DNA of 64,000 nt, from the NCBI GenBank assembly GCA_023053545.1, contig JAKZAN010000007.1, positions 9,734,001-9,798,000 of the forward strand. The letters are read 5' to 3'. The position numbers and the translations under genes are program-made. Numbering within the stretch: the first letter of the stretch is position 1; every line of letters begins with the position of its first letter. The notes under the pieces are model-generated. The model saw only the letters and a program-made list of their open reading frames with translations. It did not search any database and was not told the origin of the DNA. The stretch comes from Lepidurus packardi. Its lineage: Eukaryota > Arthropoda > Branchiopoda > Notostraca > Triopsidae. Positions 1 to 11,865 of this stretch are shown piece by piece.

Positions 1-394
1 TTCGTATTTGTACCTATGCCTTAGTTACTTTGAATTTTTTTCGAGAAAAACCCGCACAATCTTGAATTTTGAAATGGTATTAACCTAGCTGTTTTATTTG
101 ACTAAATTAAGTAGGTGGTTTATAGTTATTGTGCACGCCATTGTATGCTGGTTCATACCCATACACAAAGCATAAGCGCCGCCTGGCGGGGGCTGGGGGT
201 GTCGCAAGCTATACTGCATAGGAACTTAAAAGCCTTTTCAAGTGTTTCAGCACGGTTAGATATGAGAGTAATGGCTTACTGTTTACAGTAAATTAAACTC
301 TGTGTGAGAACAAGGAGGACTAGTAATTGTTTTCTTGTCAGACAAAACGGTGCCATTAAAAAGAAAAAAATGACGGGATAGAACTTTTTTTGTT
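1..394. other. 3' flank of BCL11-like gene, no gene seen
   Basis: No coding match and no splice-consistent exon was recognised on either strand. The open frame over 283-840 on the minus strand is a shadow of the BCL11-like terminal exon. Confidence 0.5.
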
Positions 395-400
395 TTTATT
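395..400 (-). terminator. poly(A) signal of BCL11-like short transcript
   Basis: The minus strand reads AATAAA 13-18 nt after the TAA stop of the last visible BCL11-like exon. This supports true termination of a transcript here rather than a missed splice donor. No GTAAGT-like donor was seen in the exon tail. Confidence 0.5.
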
Positions 401-412
401 ATTGTTATGATT

Positions 413-1465
413 TTATGTGGACTGGGGACTAGGTTGGTTGTCATGGGCATGGCATGAATCGGAGCCACTCGTGCATGTGGGGCTCGTGGTGGTTGAGAAA
501 GAATCCTCATTGTTGCCATGAAGCATGACTGAGCTGGTACTAATGATGTCGCCATTGTCTGAAGCGCGGAGGGCGGGAAAGCTGTCTTTGGCAGCGCCGC
601 CCGGTGGGAGCGTAGGCAGATCGTTGTCCGGGGTAGAGGGTCGCAGATGGCAGTCTTCGGAATTGGACTGCGAATGAGGAGATAAATTGAGCGGGTTGTT
701 CTCGTCCTCCTCTTGAAGTAGAGTGCCATTTTCGGCTCCCAGTAAAGAGTCTGTTTCGGATTTGCAGGGCGACGTCTGGCGCAAATTGCGCTCGCCATTA
801 TGTCCTTCCTAGAATCGTAATGTGTAAAGGCTATTAACACGGCTTCTTTTTTTCTCTCCCAGATGGCGCGGGAGGGGGTTAAGTCGGGGTGGGTGTCACA
901 ATGTTGTGCTTACCGTGGGATTGGGACGGTGTGGAGTGTCCTCGTAGATGAGGGATTGGTGACTTGACTGCGAGTGTTGCACAAGTTCCCAGGGGTTGGT
1001 AAATTCTTCTTTGCATGCAGCACAGCGCAGCGGTACTGGCCATGGGGTCGAGTGTTCTGCACAGAAAAACACAAACAAAAACTCCTTTCATGAACTTACT
1101 GGAACCATCTTGTTCCACACTTAAAAGTACATGGTTGGTTCGGATTTGGGGGAGAGCAAACTGAACTGAATTGAACCTTGCCTTGCTAAAGGTTCTGACT
1201 TGAGATAACAGCGCAGCAATTGAGACAATGCTGCAGAAAGTGCTTGGCTAGGAATTAGCCAGTCAGATTGATCAAACAATAGGGAAAGGGAAGGGGGGTT
1301 GGGGCGGAAGATCACAAAGACATAGATTACCATGGGCTTTGCAGCTGGAGCAGGGAGTCGTGGATGGGAAGGAGCAAAATCCGTTTTGCTTGTGCTCAGA
1401 TAAGTCGGTGAGATCCCGGAAGAGGAGCCGACAATTGCCGCAGATGAGGATGTCATTCACGCGGT
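413..1465 (-). CDS. BCL11: BCL11-type C2H2 zinc-finger transcription factor, three 3' exons (short-isoform end)
   Basis: Three minus-strand exons join in frame: 1465-1331, 1056-914, 808-413. They use acceptors TGTAG, TGCAG and TCTAG and donors GTAATC and GTAAGC. The first exon reads NDILICGNCRLLFRDLTDL and then EHK, matching the atypical N-terminal zinc finger of BCL11A/B and fly CG9650 (LLTCGQC...FIEHKRKQC). The second carries a C2H2 finger, LRCAACKEEFTNPWELVQH followed by SQSSH and SLIYE, matching the BCL11 finger YTCTTCKQPFTSAWFLLQH. The third is low-complexity (Ser/Pro/Asp), has PLNLS (a CtBP-docking-like PxDLS variant), and stops at 413-415. The family acts in the nucleus as a sequence-specific, mostly repressive transcription factor. 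The paired C-terminal fingers of full-length BCL11 are not present; they would lie to the left, beyond the window, or belong to another isoform. The start exon, entering in phase 1 upstream of 1465, was not found. Family assignment is fairly firm; the terminal exon call is inferred. Confidence 0.8.
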
Positions 1466-1684
1466 CTACAGAGAGATGAGGCCGTTGATCTTATTATTGA
1501 TTTGCTTGGGGAATTCACAGCTCTTATCGCTACCCTGGAACTTAAGAAAAGGTTTGCCTTGCCTAAGGCTAAAGGCGCTTCTCCCCTGGCTCTTTGACTG
1601 TTTCTCGAGTGACACGCAAGGGGAGTACATGATTTGATTGTCGGAATAAACACGTTGGCAAGTAAATCGCCTTACATGGCGACC
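1466..1684. other. Intron 5' to the BCL11-like exons
   Basis: Non-coding sequence leading into the 158 bp satellite. The missing upstream BCL11-like exon should be somewhere to the right on the minus strand but could not be located. Confidence 0.5.
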
Positions 1685-2470
1685 TAATGGAATGGCGCAA
1701 AACATAAGCGGACTTATTCCTTGCAAAAACTGGTCGTAAAAGTAAAGCGTTATTGTGAGATACATTTAGATAATTGTAAGACATTTAGAGATAAATTGTA
1801 AACAAAATTCTGAAGAAATCCAGAAGAAATTTGCAGTAATCCTAATGGAATTGCGCCAAAAATAAGCGGACTTATTCCTTGCAAAAACTGGTCGTAAAAG
1901 TAAAGCGTTATTGTGAGATACATTTAGATAATTGTAAGACATTTAGAGATAAATTGTAAACAAAATTCCGAAGAAATCTAGAAGAAATTTGCAGTAATCC
2001 TAATGGAATTGCGCCAAAAATAAGCGGACTTATTCCTTGCAAAAACTGGTCGTAGAAGTAAAGCGTTATTGGGAGATACATTTAGATAATTGTAAGACAT
2101 TTAGAGATAAATTGTAAACAAAATTCTGAAGAAATCTAGAAGAAATTTGCAGTAATCCTAATGGAATTGCGCCAAAAATAAGCGGACTTATTCCTTGCAA
2201 AAACTGGTCGTAAAAGTCAAGCGTTATTGGGAGATACATTTAGATAATTGTAAGACATTTAGAGATACATTGTAAACAAAATTCCGAAGAAATCCAGAAG
2301 AAATTTGCAGTAATCCTAATGGAATTGCGCAAAAAAAAAATAAGCAGACAAAGAGTAAAAAAAAAGAAAAAAAGCAGACTTGCAAAAACTGGTCGTAAAA
2401 GTAAAGCGTTATTGTGAGGTAAATTTAGATAATTGTAAGACATTTAACGTTATTGTAAGACAGTTAGAGA
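1685..2470. repeat. 158 bp tandem satellite, about 4-5 copies
   Basis: Unit starts (TAATGGAATKGCGC) fall at 1685, 1843, 2001, 2159 and 2317, so the period is exactly 158 bp for four steps. The fifth copy is degraded by A-rich insertions. Each unit ends with AGAAATTTGCAGTAATCC, i.e. it contains the CAGTAAT word that recurs throughout the window. It lies within or upstream of the BCL11-like gene. Confidence 0.95.
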
Positions 2471-3515
2471 TAAATTGTAAAAAAAAAAAAAAACCGGAGA
2501 AAATCCAGAAGAAATTTGCAGTAATCCCAAAAATAATTTAGTAAAAATACCAATAATCCCAAAGTAATGCGAAGAATCGGGAGGTATTTAAAAAAAATTA
2601 GAAGGTAACTGAAATTAATTCGATTTAATACCCAGTAACCAGAAAAATTCAAATTAATTCGCAAAATCCAAAGGAATTTGAAGAATCGGAAGTGGTACCT
2701 AGAAAGTTATAAAGTAATTGAACATAATAAGAAGAAATTCAAAGTAATTAGACCTGATCCCACAAATCCCAAAAAATTTGAAGAATGGAATTACACAAAT
2801 TATTTGGAAAAAAAAATTGAAGAATGAAATTACACAAATTATTTGAAAGCAGTTGAAAGCCATCAGAAAAAATTCAAAGAAAATCGCAGTTATCCAAAAA
2901 ATCTATAGTAATTTGAAGATTCTGGCGACATGCGAAAAAAATACAAGGTAAAATAAAGTAATGAGAAGAAACTAAAAGTAACTAGAAGAAAATCTCAGTA
3001 ATCTGGAAAATGCGAAGTAATTTGAAAAATCGAAAAATACACAAGTATTATAAAATATTTTAAATGAGAAGAAATTCACAGTAATTACTAGTTACTGAAG
3101 AAAGGTGACGAAATACACAGTAATTACTAGTTACTGAAGTAAAGGGAAGAAATTCAGCGTAATTCGCAGAAATAACACAAATCTAGAGCAGGTTGAGGAA
3201 TGGGAAGAAATTCTCAAATACGTTCAAAGTTATTTTTTTTTTAAATTTATTACCAGTTTAGGCCGAAGCCTGTTACTGGGTGTTTCAAAATTCAAAGTTA
3301 TAAAGTAATGGAAAGTAATGAGAGAAACGAAAAGTAACTCGAAATTACTGAAAGTAATGACAAGACATCCACAGTAATTGCAGGGAACTCAAAGCTACTT
3401 CAAATAATTCACAGCGATACGCCTCCAGTTCTAAAGAAATGTGTACAAGATATTTCTTAAAGATTTGACCATTTCTGACTTATAACTTTCTGATCCGCTA
3501 ACAAATAGTTAGGTA
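2471..3515. other. AT-rich spacer of diverged short repeats
   Basis: Low-complexity DNA dense in short words such as GAAGAAAT, AAAGTAAT and CAGTAATT, for example GAAATTCACAGTAATTACTAG near 3071-3091. It looks like decayed tandem repeat. No gene seen. Confidence 0.7.
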
Positions 3516-3579
3516 GTGAATCTTTTTTGGGCAGAAACACGACTCTACCTTAAGAAAATGCTCTTAGGATTTCTCCATA

Positions 3580-4250
3580 AAATTACCAAAAACTATTTCT
3601 TCCAAAGAAACTATTTCTTCCAAAGAAATACAAAACTATTTCTTCCAAAACTATTTCTTCCAAAGAAATACAAAACTATTTCTTCCAAAACTATTTCTTC
3701 CAAAGAAACTATTTTTTCCAAAGAAACTATTTCTTCCAATGGAACTATTCTTCCAAAGAAATACAAAACTATTTCTTCCAAAACTATTTCTTTCCAAAAC
3801 TATTTCTTCCAAAGAAATACAAAACTATTTCTTCCAAAGAAATACAAAACTATTTCTTCCAAAACTATTTCTTTCCAAAACTATTTCTTCCAAAGAAATA
3901 CAAAACTGTTTCTTCCAAAATTACTTCTTCCAAAGAAATACAAAACTATTTCTTCCAAAGAAACTATTTTTTCCAAAGAAACTATTTTTTCCAAAGAAAC
4001 TATTTCTTTCAAAGAAACTATTTCTTCCAAAGAAATACAAAACTATTTCTTCCAAAGAAATACAAAACTATTTCTTCCAAAGAAATACAAAACTATTTCT
4101 TCCAAAACTATTTCTTCCAAAGAAATACAAAACTATTTCTTCCAAAACTATTTCTTTCAAAGAAACTATTTCTTCCAAAGAAATACAAAACTATTTCTTC
4201 CAAAACTATTTCTTTCAAAGAAACTATTTCTTCCAAAGAAATACAAGAAA
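3580..4250. repeat. Minisatellite of AAACTATTTCTTCCAAAG units
   Basis: About 670 bp built from a core TTTCTTCCAAAGAAA, itself nearly palindromic. It is joined into 16-, 18- and 25-bp variants (AAACTATTTCTTCCAA, the same plus AG, and the same preceded by AAATAC). Two overlapping plus-strand open frames of 271 and 218 codons run through it. Their Asn/Phe/Lys/Leu-only repeats simply follow the DNA repeat in shifting frames, so they are not taken as genes. Confidence 0.95.
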
Positions 4251-4255
4251 TTCTA

Positions 4256-5490
4256 TTCGAAACGATTCCTTTTACAATTATTCTACTCAACAGGCCATCC
4301 TGTTCATTTCTTGCAGTATTACCTGGGCTGAGTGGCAGAGTTTTGACCACTCTAGGCCTCTTATAGGGTGGTGTGGTCCTCAGAGCTGGTGGTAATCCCA
4401 TTACGGGTACTGGCGAGTGCGCGTAGTAGCTAAAAAGCAGCAATAGAAACCAAGATTTATTATCTTTTTTTCTTTCTTACTTCCCTTCCAAAGAAATGTA
4501 CTGCGGGCAACCCTTATCCATTCTTTGTGAAAGGTATTTTTTGTTCTCTTCTTCAACGACATTCTTCTTTTTTTTTAAAAAAATATCTTTGCTCATTTTG
4601 ATCCCCTTTTTCTCATGTCAAAGACATCAAGGAAGAAAGAGCACAGAACGAAAAAAAAAAAGAAATGGAGTCACATGTTGCGTCCTTTACACCCAAACTT
4701 TATCAAATTCTTTTGCATTTTTTATCTCCAGTTTACCGCTCCCTTCCAGCTAGTCTTTTGAAAAGGGGGGTTGTGGTGGTCGGAGCTCATGCTTTTCTCG
4801 ATGGAGAATCAATAAGCTATTCCTGGTCCCACCTCCACCCCCTCCTCGTTCTCCAAACCGACCCATATGGTGCCACTGTATATGGACGTTGTATTGTATT
4901 ACTGGCCATGGCTTCAGCTTCAGTTGCTGCAGAAATGCCGGAATCACGAACCAAGAAAGTCCAATAATGGAGAAATCGGGGGGTCCATTTTCTCCTTCAC
5001 GCTCGGTTGAACTCAGGGTTCGATTCCCTTTTAGCCGTATACATACCATTCCCGGTCACCCACTAACCCCCTCCGGCAATCCCCTTCTTCCGTTAGGCCA
5101 ACGGTCGCTTCTTGCGTGTCTTTTTGAAAGTCAGATTTTAATTTGTGGGCTTAGCGAGGCTGACAGGAGCCCAGCGTCAGGACTGGTGAGGGTGGCACTG
5201 GAAGGTAAATCGATGTCGGTGTGTGTCGACTGTCGTTTCTCCCAAAAGTCGTGTCGAGCGAGAGCAGAGAAAAAAGAAAAAACATCAGCAGCTGGGTACT
5301 TGCCTGTCGTAGTAGAAATCCCTGATAAGGACAAGAACAAAGGAGAGAATTAAGCATCTCTCCAGGAGCTCAAAGGTGTCATTGTATCAAGTAGCTGACT
5401 GGGATGTTTGGATAGTACAAACTCGTCTTTTATCTTCTTAAATTAAGATTTGTTAAACAGAAAAAAACAATTTTTAGTCCATGTGAACAT
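4256..5490. other. Spacer without recognisable gene
   Basis: Several open frames of 60-154 codons exist on both strands, but none shows a domain, a homologue I recognise, or splice-consistent neighbours. A pol III B-box-like string sits at 5017-5027. Confidence 0.5.
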
Positions 5491-5497
5491 GTTATCC

Positions 5498-6110
5498 GTC
5501 TTATCTTTAAAAGCGTTGGCTTAATTTAAACTGTTCTTGTTCAGTAAGTTCAGTAAAGCCAATGTTATCATACCTAGTCCCGGATTGTTAGCAAATCGAT
5601 TACTCTAGCAACCATATCGATTCCATGTATCGCGCTTGGTATACAAAGACTAAGCAATGCAAACAGTGTTTAAGGAAGTAAACCGTGTTTCCATGGCCAG
5701 TTAAGATTGTTTACAGTTTATTCGTCTTTATCTTCGAAAGCATTGGCTTAATTTAACTGTTCTTGTTCAGTAAGTTCAGTAAAGCCAATGTTATCATACC
5801 TAGTCCCGGATTGTTAGCAAATCGATTACTCTAGCAACCATATCGATTTCATGTATCGCGCTTGTTATACAAAGATTAAGCAATGCAAACAGTGTTTAAG
5901 AAAGTAAACCGTGTTTCCATGGCCAGTTAAGATTGTTTACAGTTTACATATCCTACATCCTAGATTGACACAAATGTATTGATCACTAAATCTTATATTA
6001 TCTAGTCCTGGTTTGCTGTAAATCTTATATTCTCTAGTCCTGGTTTGCTTAAAAATCGATGACTCTACTAATCATCGATTTAGATATCGCGCTTGTCATA
6101 CAGAAACACT
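5498..6110. repeat. 226 bp direct duplication plus diverged third copy
   Basis: The block holding TTCAGTAAGTTCAGTAAAGCC starts at 5498 and again at 5724, a shift of 226 bp. Copies are nearly identical and include ATCGATTACTCTAGCAACC, TATCGAT and ATGTATCGCGCTTG. A diverged third part (about 5990-6110) keeps CTAGTCCTGGTTTGCT, ATCGAT and TATCGCGCTTG. Confidence 0.9.
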
Positions 6111-6289
6111 AATTAAACATTGTTTTCATTTGCTCAGTAGTTTTCAAGATTCTTTAAATAGTTAAAAGGTCGATTTAAGCATGAAGATTTAGATCGATAG
6201 TTTAGCAGCGGAATTTTAATCAATATATTCTTCTGGTGACACCGATTTTGTGATTACGGATTACTGAAAACAAATTCCGTTGTTTACAG

Positions 6290-6930
6290 TTGTAAGAATT
6301 TGTGGACGGTTTCCATTAGGAGTCGATATATTGGATCGAGGCACGAATCGGAATCGATAGTTTGATTAACGCTAAACAAAGGGCCAAATAGCAATATTTC
6401 ATTGTTTACAATTGCAAGGATTTGTGTCCAGTTTCCATTAAGAATCGATATGCTGGATGGAAGAACGAATCGATAGTTAAGGAGCGAGTGGCTTTTTGGT
6501 AAACGCTAAACAAAGGGACAAATAGCAATATTTCATTGTTTACAATTGCAAGGATTTGTGTCCAGTTTCCATTAAGAATCGATATGCTGGATGGAAGAAC
6601 GAATCGATAGCTAAGGAGCGAGTGGCATTTTGGTAAACGCTAAATAAAGGGACAAATAGCAAAATTTCATTGTTTACGGTCCCGAGGATTTGTGGACGGT
6701 TTCCATTAGGAATCGATATGCTGGATGGAAGAACGAATCGATAGCTAAGGAGCGAGTGGCATTTTGGTAAACGCTAAACAAAGGGACAAATAGCAAAATT
6801 TCATTGTTTACGGTCCCGAGGATTTGTGGACGGTTTCCATTAGGAATCGATATGATTGAAGTATGAATGGGAATCGATAGTGAGCTTTTTGAAAAACGAT
6901 AAACAAAGGGCCAAATAGCAAACTAGGCCC
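6290..6930. repeat. 134 bp tandem repeat rich in ATCGAT
   Basis: CGCTAAACAAAGGG-type unit starts lie at 6370, 6504, 6638 and 6772 (exact 134 bp steps), then a shorter last unit at 6897. Each unit has two ATCGAT cores (AATCGATATGCTGGATGG and GAACGAATCGATAG) that resemble CGATA/TATCGATA-type factor sites. Confidence 0.95.
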
Positions 6931-7847
6931 ATTAAAAGGAACTTAGGAGCCAGAACCAACATGAGAAAAGCGAAGAAAATAGTAATGAGCATGGTTGTGC
7001 AGATGTTTTGGTCAAACTGGGGTAAGGTTTTAAAATTAACCTGGATGGAGAGTGTGGCGACGTTGGTGAATAGTTGCCAAAATCATCCTGGACAGGTGGT
7101 GACTAAGCCAACAAAACAAGTTTCGAAGAAAGCAATAAAGCGATAAGGTAAAAGAACCAGGCTTTGCTCAGTAGACCACCAAAGAATGCTTCGTCACTCT
7201 ATTTTTGTTGGGTCGAGTTTATGGAAACGTGAGCAAAACTTTGGAATGACCTGCTTTTGTTTGCGTTTGACCATTTTCTCGACTCGAGCGTTGGCCCACA
7301 ATCCTAATGCAGCCAGGCTGCCCTTTTTTTTCTTCGGACAAATAATGGGAGAAAAAAAAAAGACGAACGTGTGGCATTCGTCTCTCTCCAGGATTGGTGG
7401 GACGGGTAGTGGTAGGGTAGTAACATGGGTTGATTAAGTTTGGCTGCCCCATGTGCGTGTCGCTCTAAACTTATCGTTTCGTTCGCTGCGTTAGTGTAGA
7501 ATTTCACCGCTTGGTGGATCCTTCCTCTGAAATATGGCTGTTCAATTACTAAAGTTTTTAAGTCTTCTTAATTGAATTTCTGGATTCTAAAAAAACAAAA
7601 AAAATCAGAAAAAATCTGGGAGTTTCGCCCCTCAAACTTTCAATGTTTTTCAACGTTTTTTCAATGTTTTTGTTTTTTCAATGTTTTTGTCAACTCCCAA
7701 ACGTAAACAATTTTTAGTCTAAAACGTTTGATGTGTACAGCTCACGATATTGTAAAGCTAGATCATGGCTACAATGATTGGCTCTTTTCACGATCCCCCC
7801 GGCAACAGTTAAAAGACACCCACACTTGTAGAATAGTATTTACTTAC
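6931..7847. other. 3' region of the hnRNP C-like gene, remaining exons not identified
   Basis: The last exons of the hnRNP C-like gene should lie here or further left on the minus strand, but none could be phased with confidence. A 61-codon plus-strand frame (6961-7146) and minus-strand frames at 7219-7507 have no recognisable domain. Confidence 0.4.
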
Positions 7848-10585
7848 CAATCATGGTTCCCGTTCTTCATCACTGCATGGCTTCTTTTACGACCTTGATG
7901 CGGTTTCGGTTCCGTTACCATATTTACATCTATTTCGTGTACATGGGATAGGATTGGGAGAAATGGAGGGAAAAAAAATAGAAAAATTATACAAAAGAAG
8001 GACATGTTTCTTTTTTTTTAGTGAATGTAATGTGAGGAAGGTGTAAAAGAAAAAGGGCGGTAATTCAATTTACAAAATTGTGTTCCGGATTATAATCCGT
8101 GGCTGGCAAAAAGGGAACGAAGGGGGATTAGGTTAGTATTATAAAGCCTTACTTTCTCAGTCTTTTTCTATTTTTTTTTTTTTTTTTTTATGCTAAGTAC
8201 TTTATATTTCGGCACAAGGGCGTTAATCATGGCGAATTCCTGCGTTGGGAGCATATTTACGTGATAAAAAGGGAGTTGACGTCATAATGAGCTGGGCTCT
8301 GTCCTTTAGGTGCTCTGACTCATTGAAAATACTAGTGTTCTGCAGCTATTTACGTCTTTGCGTGACTAGCAACATGACTCGCAGTAGATGGAACGTCACG
8401 AGCTCCCTAAAAGACACACGACAGCTTTTCCCCTTATTCTTTAGCTTCTCTCTTTCTCTTTTTGTCTGAATATTTCACTTTGGGAAAGTCTCAACGCTTC
8501 CAAACTGTATTAAATCATAGTTCTAAGGTGCACTAGCACTTGGAATCGAATTATTGCAAAGTGCATGGATCGATTTCGAACTAGAAAGTATCGATTACAA
8601 GTTTCCCGTATCATGCTTCCAGCGTTTTCGCTTATTTGCCCCGGGGCTATAACTGTATAACGAAGAATCCACCTAAGATTGCAAAGTAAATCGATTTCAA
8701 ACTAGCAAGTATCGATTACAAGTGTCCCGTATTATGCCTCCAGCGTTTTCGCTTATTTGCCCCGGGGCTATAACTGTATAACGAAGAATGCACCTAAGAT
8801 TGCAAAGTAATCGATTTCAAACTACAAAGTATCGATTACAAGCTACAACACCCGTTTTCCGTATTATGCCTCCAGCGTTTTCGCTTATTTTGCCCCCAGG
8901 CTATATAAGGAGGAATCCACCGCAGGCTACGTGCGGGTGGGATTAAGTAGTCTGTCTTTTTGTTTACGGGCCATGGGACCTTTGGCAAACAAACTTGGGG
9001 TAGCTGAGAACTACCATTTCAACGGGGTCTAAAACCTAAACCCTAAAGCTGTTACTCAAACCAATGTAAATCGTAGACTCCAGATGTTTAGATACGGCCC
9101 AAGCTTGTGAGGCTTGTTGTCCATACGAAATGTTTGTTGGAGGGGACGAGGGGGGGGGGGGGGGGCTTCGAGGGAGTTCTGAAAAGGAAGGAAAATATTC
9201 ATTGTTGGCTCTTCAACTGACAGCGCAAGGAGCAACAGAGAATTTCCCTTCCCCTGCCGGTCTGTCGAGCAGCTTCGACCTATTTTTCGTCTTAAAGCCC
9301 TTGTCCAAAATATTATGCGTTATATGGCCGTTGATGGGACTGAACTGACTGCTGTTGACAAGACTGATGAAGAGGAAAAAAGGAAGGGGCCAAAAAGGGA
9401 AAGAGAAAAATGGACCTTAATTGACAGCTACTTAGTCTAGTTCAATGGAACATTGGTCAATTTGTTTGACTTTAAGGATGAAATTGGACATGAAACATGA
9501 AACATCCCAAGTGATGGATAGTGGCTTAACCAGATGTTTTCATGACAGATGGCGATAGTCACGCAAAACCGTTAGGTTTAAAAGGTGGGTTCAATCTAAT
9601 TTGAACTAAGTTGGTTTGAAGGATGGGGGTTGGAGGGGGTTGAGTTTATATACCAACCTAAAGGTTGCCCAAAGAGTTCTCGAACATCTTCTCCGATACA
9701 AGCACTTCGAGCTTCGGCTGGCGTCGTGTATTGAATAAATGCATAACCTCGGTGCATTGAAATTCCTAAAGAGAATCAGCAAGGCTTATTACAAAGGTCA
9801 AGTTAATCATTGGCGTTCATTTACAGGCTAAATTCATGAGCATGAATTCCAGCTAAGGATGCTTAGACGTGATATGTAGATATCGTGAGAAAGTTTAAGT
9901 TCAACTTCAAGTTATTTCGATAACATAATTCAAGGTACTGCAATAAAATCCAAGACATTACAATAACAAAGATAATATAGTATAAATACATTCTTATTTT
10001 GTAATGTAATATAATAACCAGATGACAGTTATTATAATATTCTGGTCATTATTAATAATTCTGGTTATTATAATATAATAACCAGATTAACCAGAAATAC
10101 ATTCTTATTTTGTAATATAATATAATAACCAGATTACGTATTAATTAGGTTAGTATGAAACAAATTAGTATAATTCGTATTTATTCGGTTTTTCTTTTTA
10201 TATTATTTATTGTTTATTCCAAACTTATATTAAATAGAACATTTCATATTTGCAAGTTTAATTCAAATTTTAGCTAGTTAAAAGCTAATTAAAGAAACTA
10301 CAGAAGAAATTAAAATTTTGGAAGTAGTAGTAATACTTTAATACTGTAGCAGTAACTTAACAGTAATACTGTAGCAGTAATTTATACTATTGATTTAGTA
10401 TTTGGAATTAAATAAAGATTAGAATGGATTGCCAGATTGTATTTACCTACGACTTTTCCGTATCGCTGGAAGATCTTTTCGATATCCGCTTTGTTGCACA
10501 CGTACGTATTGAGGTTCCCCACAAAGATACGAGAATTCACTGCTTGTGGGTCTTGGGAATTGGTTTGATTACCCACTTTGATCAT
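7848..10585 (-). CDS. HNRNPC: hnRNP C/RALY-type RNA-binding protein, first three coding exons
   Basis: Exons 10585-10447, 9765-9658 and 7929-7848 join in frame on the minus strand. The start MIKVGNQTNSQDP has a good context (CACC before ATG). The protein begins with one RRM: RNP2-like RIFVGNLNT (residues about 19-27), ADIEKIFQRYGKVVG, RNP1-like HRGYAFIQY, then ARSACIGEDVRELFGQPLDV and NMVTEPKP. This tracks human hnRNP C (NSRVFIGNLNT, KYGKIVG, KGFAFVQY, AGQVLDINLAAEPK) step by step. After the RRM comes a basic stretch, HQGRKRSHAVMKNGNHD, like the NLS region of the family. The family binds nascent pre-mRNA in the nucleus, preferring U-rich RNA. The middle exon uses a weak donor (GTTGGT). The coiled-coil and acidic C-terminal part were not found, so the gene is incomplete here. 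Confidence 0.87.
8540..8920. repeat. 121-132 bp tandem repeat, three copies, in hnRNP C intron
   Basis: CCAGCGTTTTCGCTTATTTG occurs at 8619, 8740 and 8872. Each unit also has ATCGATTTCAAACTA and AAGTATCGATTACAAG plus CGGGGCTATAACTGTATAAC. It shares only the ATCGAT core with the 134 bp array further left. Confidence 0.9.
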
Positions 10586-11865
10586 GGTGACGGAAATCGA
10601 GAAGAAACTCAGGTTTTACTAGTGAGGAAGCGAGAGATTTTGTAAGGGAACTTCTTTGTTGTTGTGGGATGAGCAACGAGTGGAGAATAATTTCTTGGCA
10701 ACCGGATCGGCTGTCGGAGCGAAACTGCCGGAGCGAAATTCTAGTAAACCACACGGTTCCATAGCTTCACTTTGCGTTTTGTGAACGAGACTCGATTACG
10801 CAGAAGCCAACGTCGACTTGTAAAACGCACGAAGATATGCACCAGAATGAACTTTAATAGTTTATCGTAAATCTTGGACTTGACAATACATCTTAGCTGA
10901 CATTCTTTTACTCTTTTGATGGTAAGAAAAGAGTAATAAAAGATAAACGATGGACTCGTTTGTATGGATGTATACAAACCCTCTGGAGCTTTAGCAGAAA
11001 AATAAAGAGCTCGTAATTGACATTCGCCACAGAATCTCAAGGGAAAGCGAAACTACGAAAAGCCGAAATTTGTTTTAAGAATAAGTAAAAAAGAACGAAA
11101 AACACAATAAATAAAGCTAAGGGAACCCATCTGAGCCATGAAAGAGACAAGCAAAGCTAAATTACCCACAACTTTCGTAAAACCAAACACGGAACTCTTT
11201 TCTTATCTTATCAGAATAATAACTCGCGGAGTTCTTTTGCATCACTAGAAAAACTACTTGGAAAATAATTGATAGTAATTTATATCGGTAGATTGATAAA
11301 TGCCTTTTATGTTAAAAAGCTGCGAAAGTTTAGGTAGTTTTACGTTAAATGCTGTTATATCGCAAGAATACAGCGTTCGTAGCGACTATGTGGTGCAACA
11401 TTTTGCAAGCAACGCCATCTAGCGGAAAGCGCCTTGTTATTGTCATTGTGTTAGGTTGGCTGACGTCCAATCAAGAAATTTTACCGTGTAACTTGTTGGC
11501 CATTCCTATGCTTCTTTGTACCCAAAATAACAGACGGTGTTGACAGCCAACATATTGAGCTAATTTATTAGCCAGGCACCCGATATAGTAACCCAAGTTC
11601 CCGTCTGTCCGATTGTTTCTACCCTCAATTAATCATAATAATTTAAAGAAGGGTATTCTGAATACACTATGCAAGTTCCATGCCTGCAAGTCTTCAAATA
11701 GATTTACTACTAATTTGGAAAGAAAATCTCTTAACGCGACCTACATTGCCCGCTCAGGAAGCCACGCCTCCATGGCTTCCCATAAGGCACGCTTAGAGAA
11801 GACCGATAAGAACAGTTAAAGCAGGGTAAAGGCGGGGTTTATCTTAGTTACCACGTTTTTCTACC
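10586..11865. promoter_or_regulatory. Divergent spacer between hnRNP C-like (-) and EIF3J (+)
   Basis: About 1.28 kb separates the two start codons, so both promoters should be here. A CTCF-like core CCGCTAGATGGCGT lies at 11412-11425 on the minus strand. No further gene is evident; the open frames present lack domains. Confidence 0.5.

Noticed and set aside
3516-4331. 271-codon plus-strand open frame
   Set aside because: It is read entirely out of the minisatellite; the peptide repeats mirror DNA units in changing frames and there is no unique coding part.
5017-5027. GGTTCGATTCC, a perfect pol III B box, possible tRNA
   Set aside because: Flanking bases do not form a T-arm plus acceptor stem and no A box at tRNA distance was found.
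7040-7125. Possible minus-strand exon reading SPPVQDDFGNYSPTSPHSPS
   Set aside because: Its phase does not fit the open end of either the hnRNP C-like or the BCL11-like gene, and the donor is GTTAAT.
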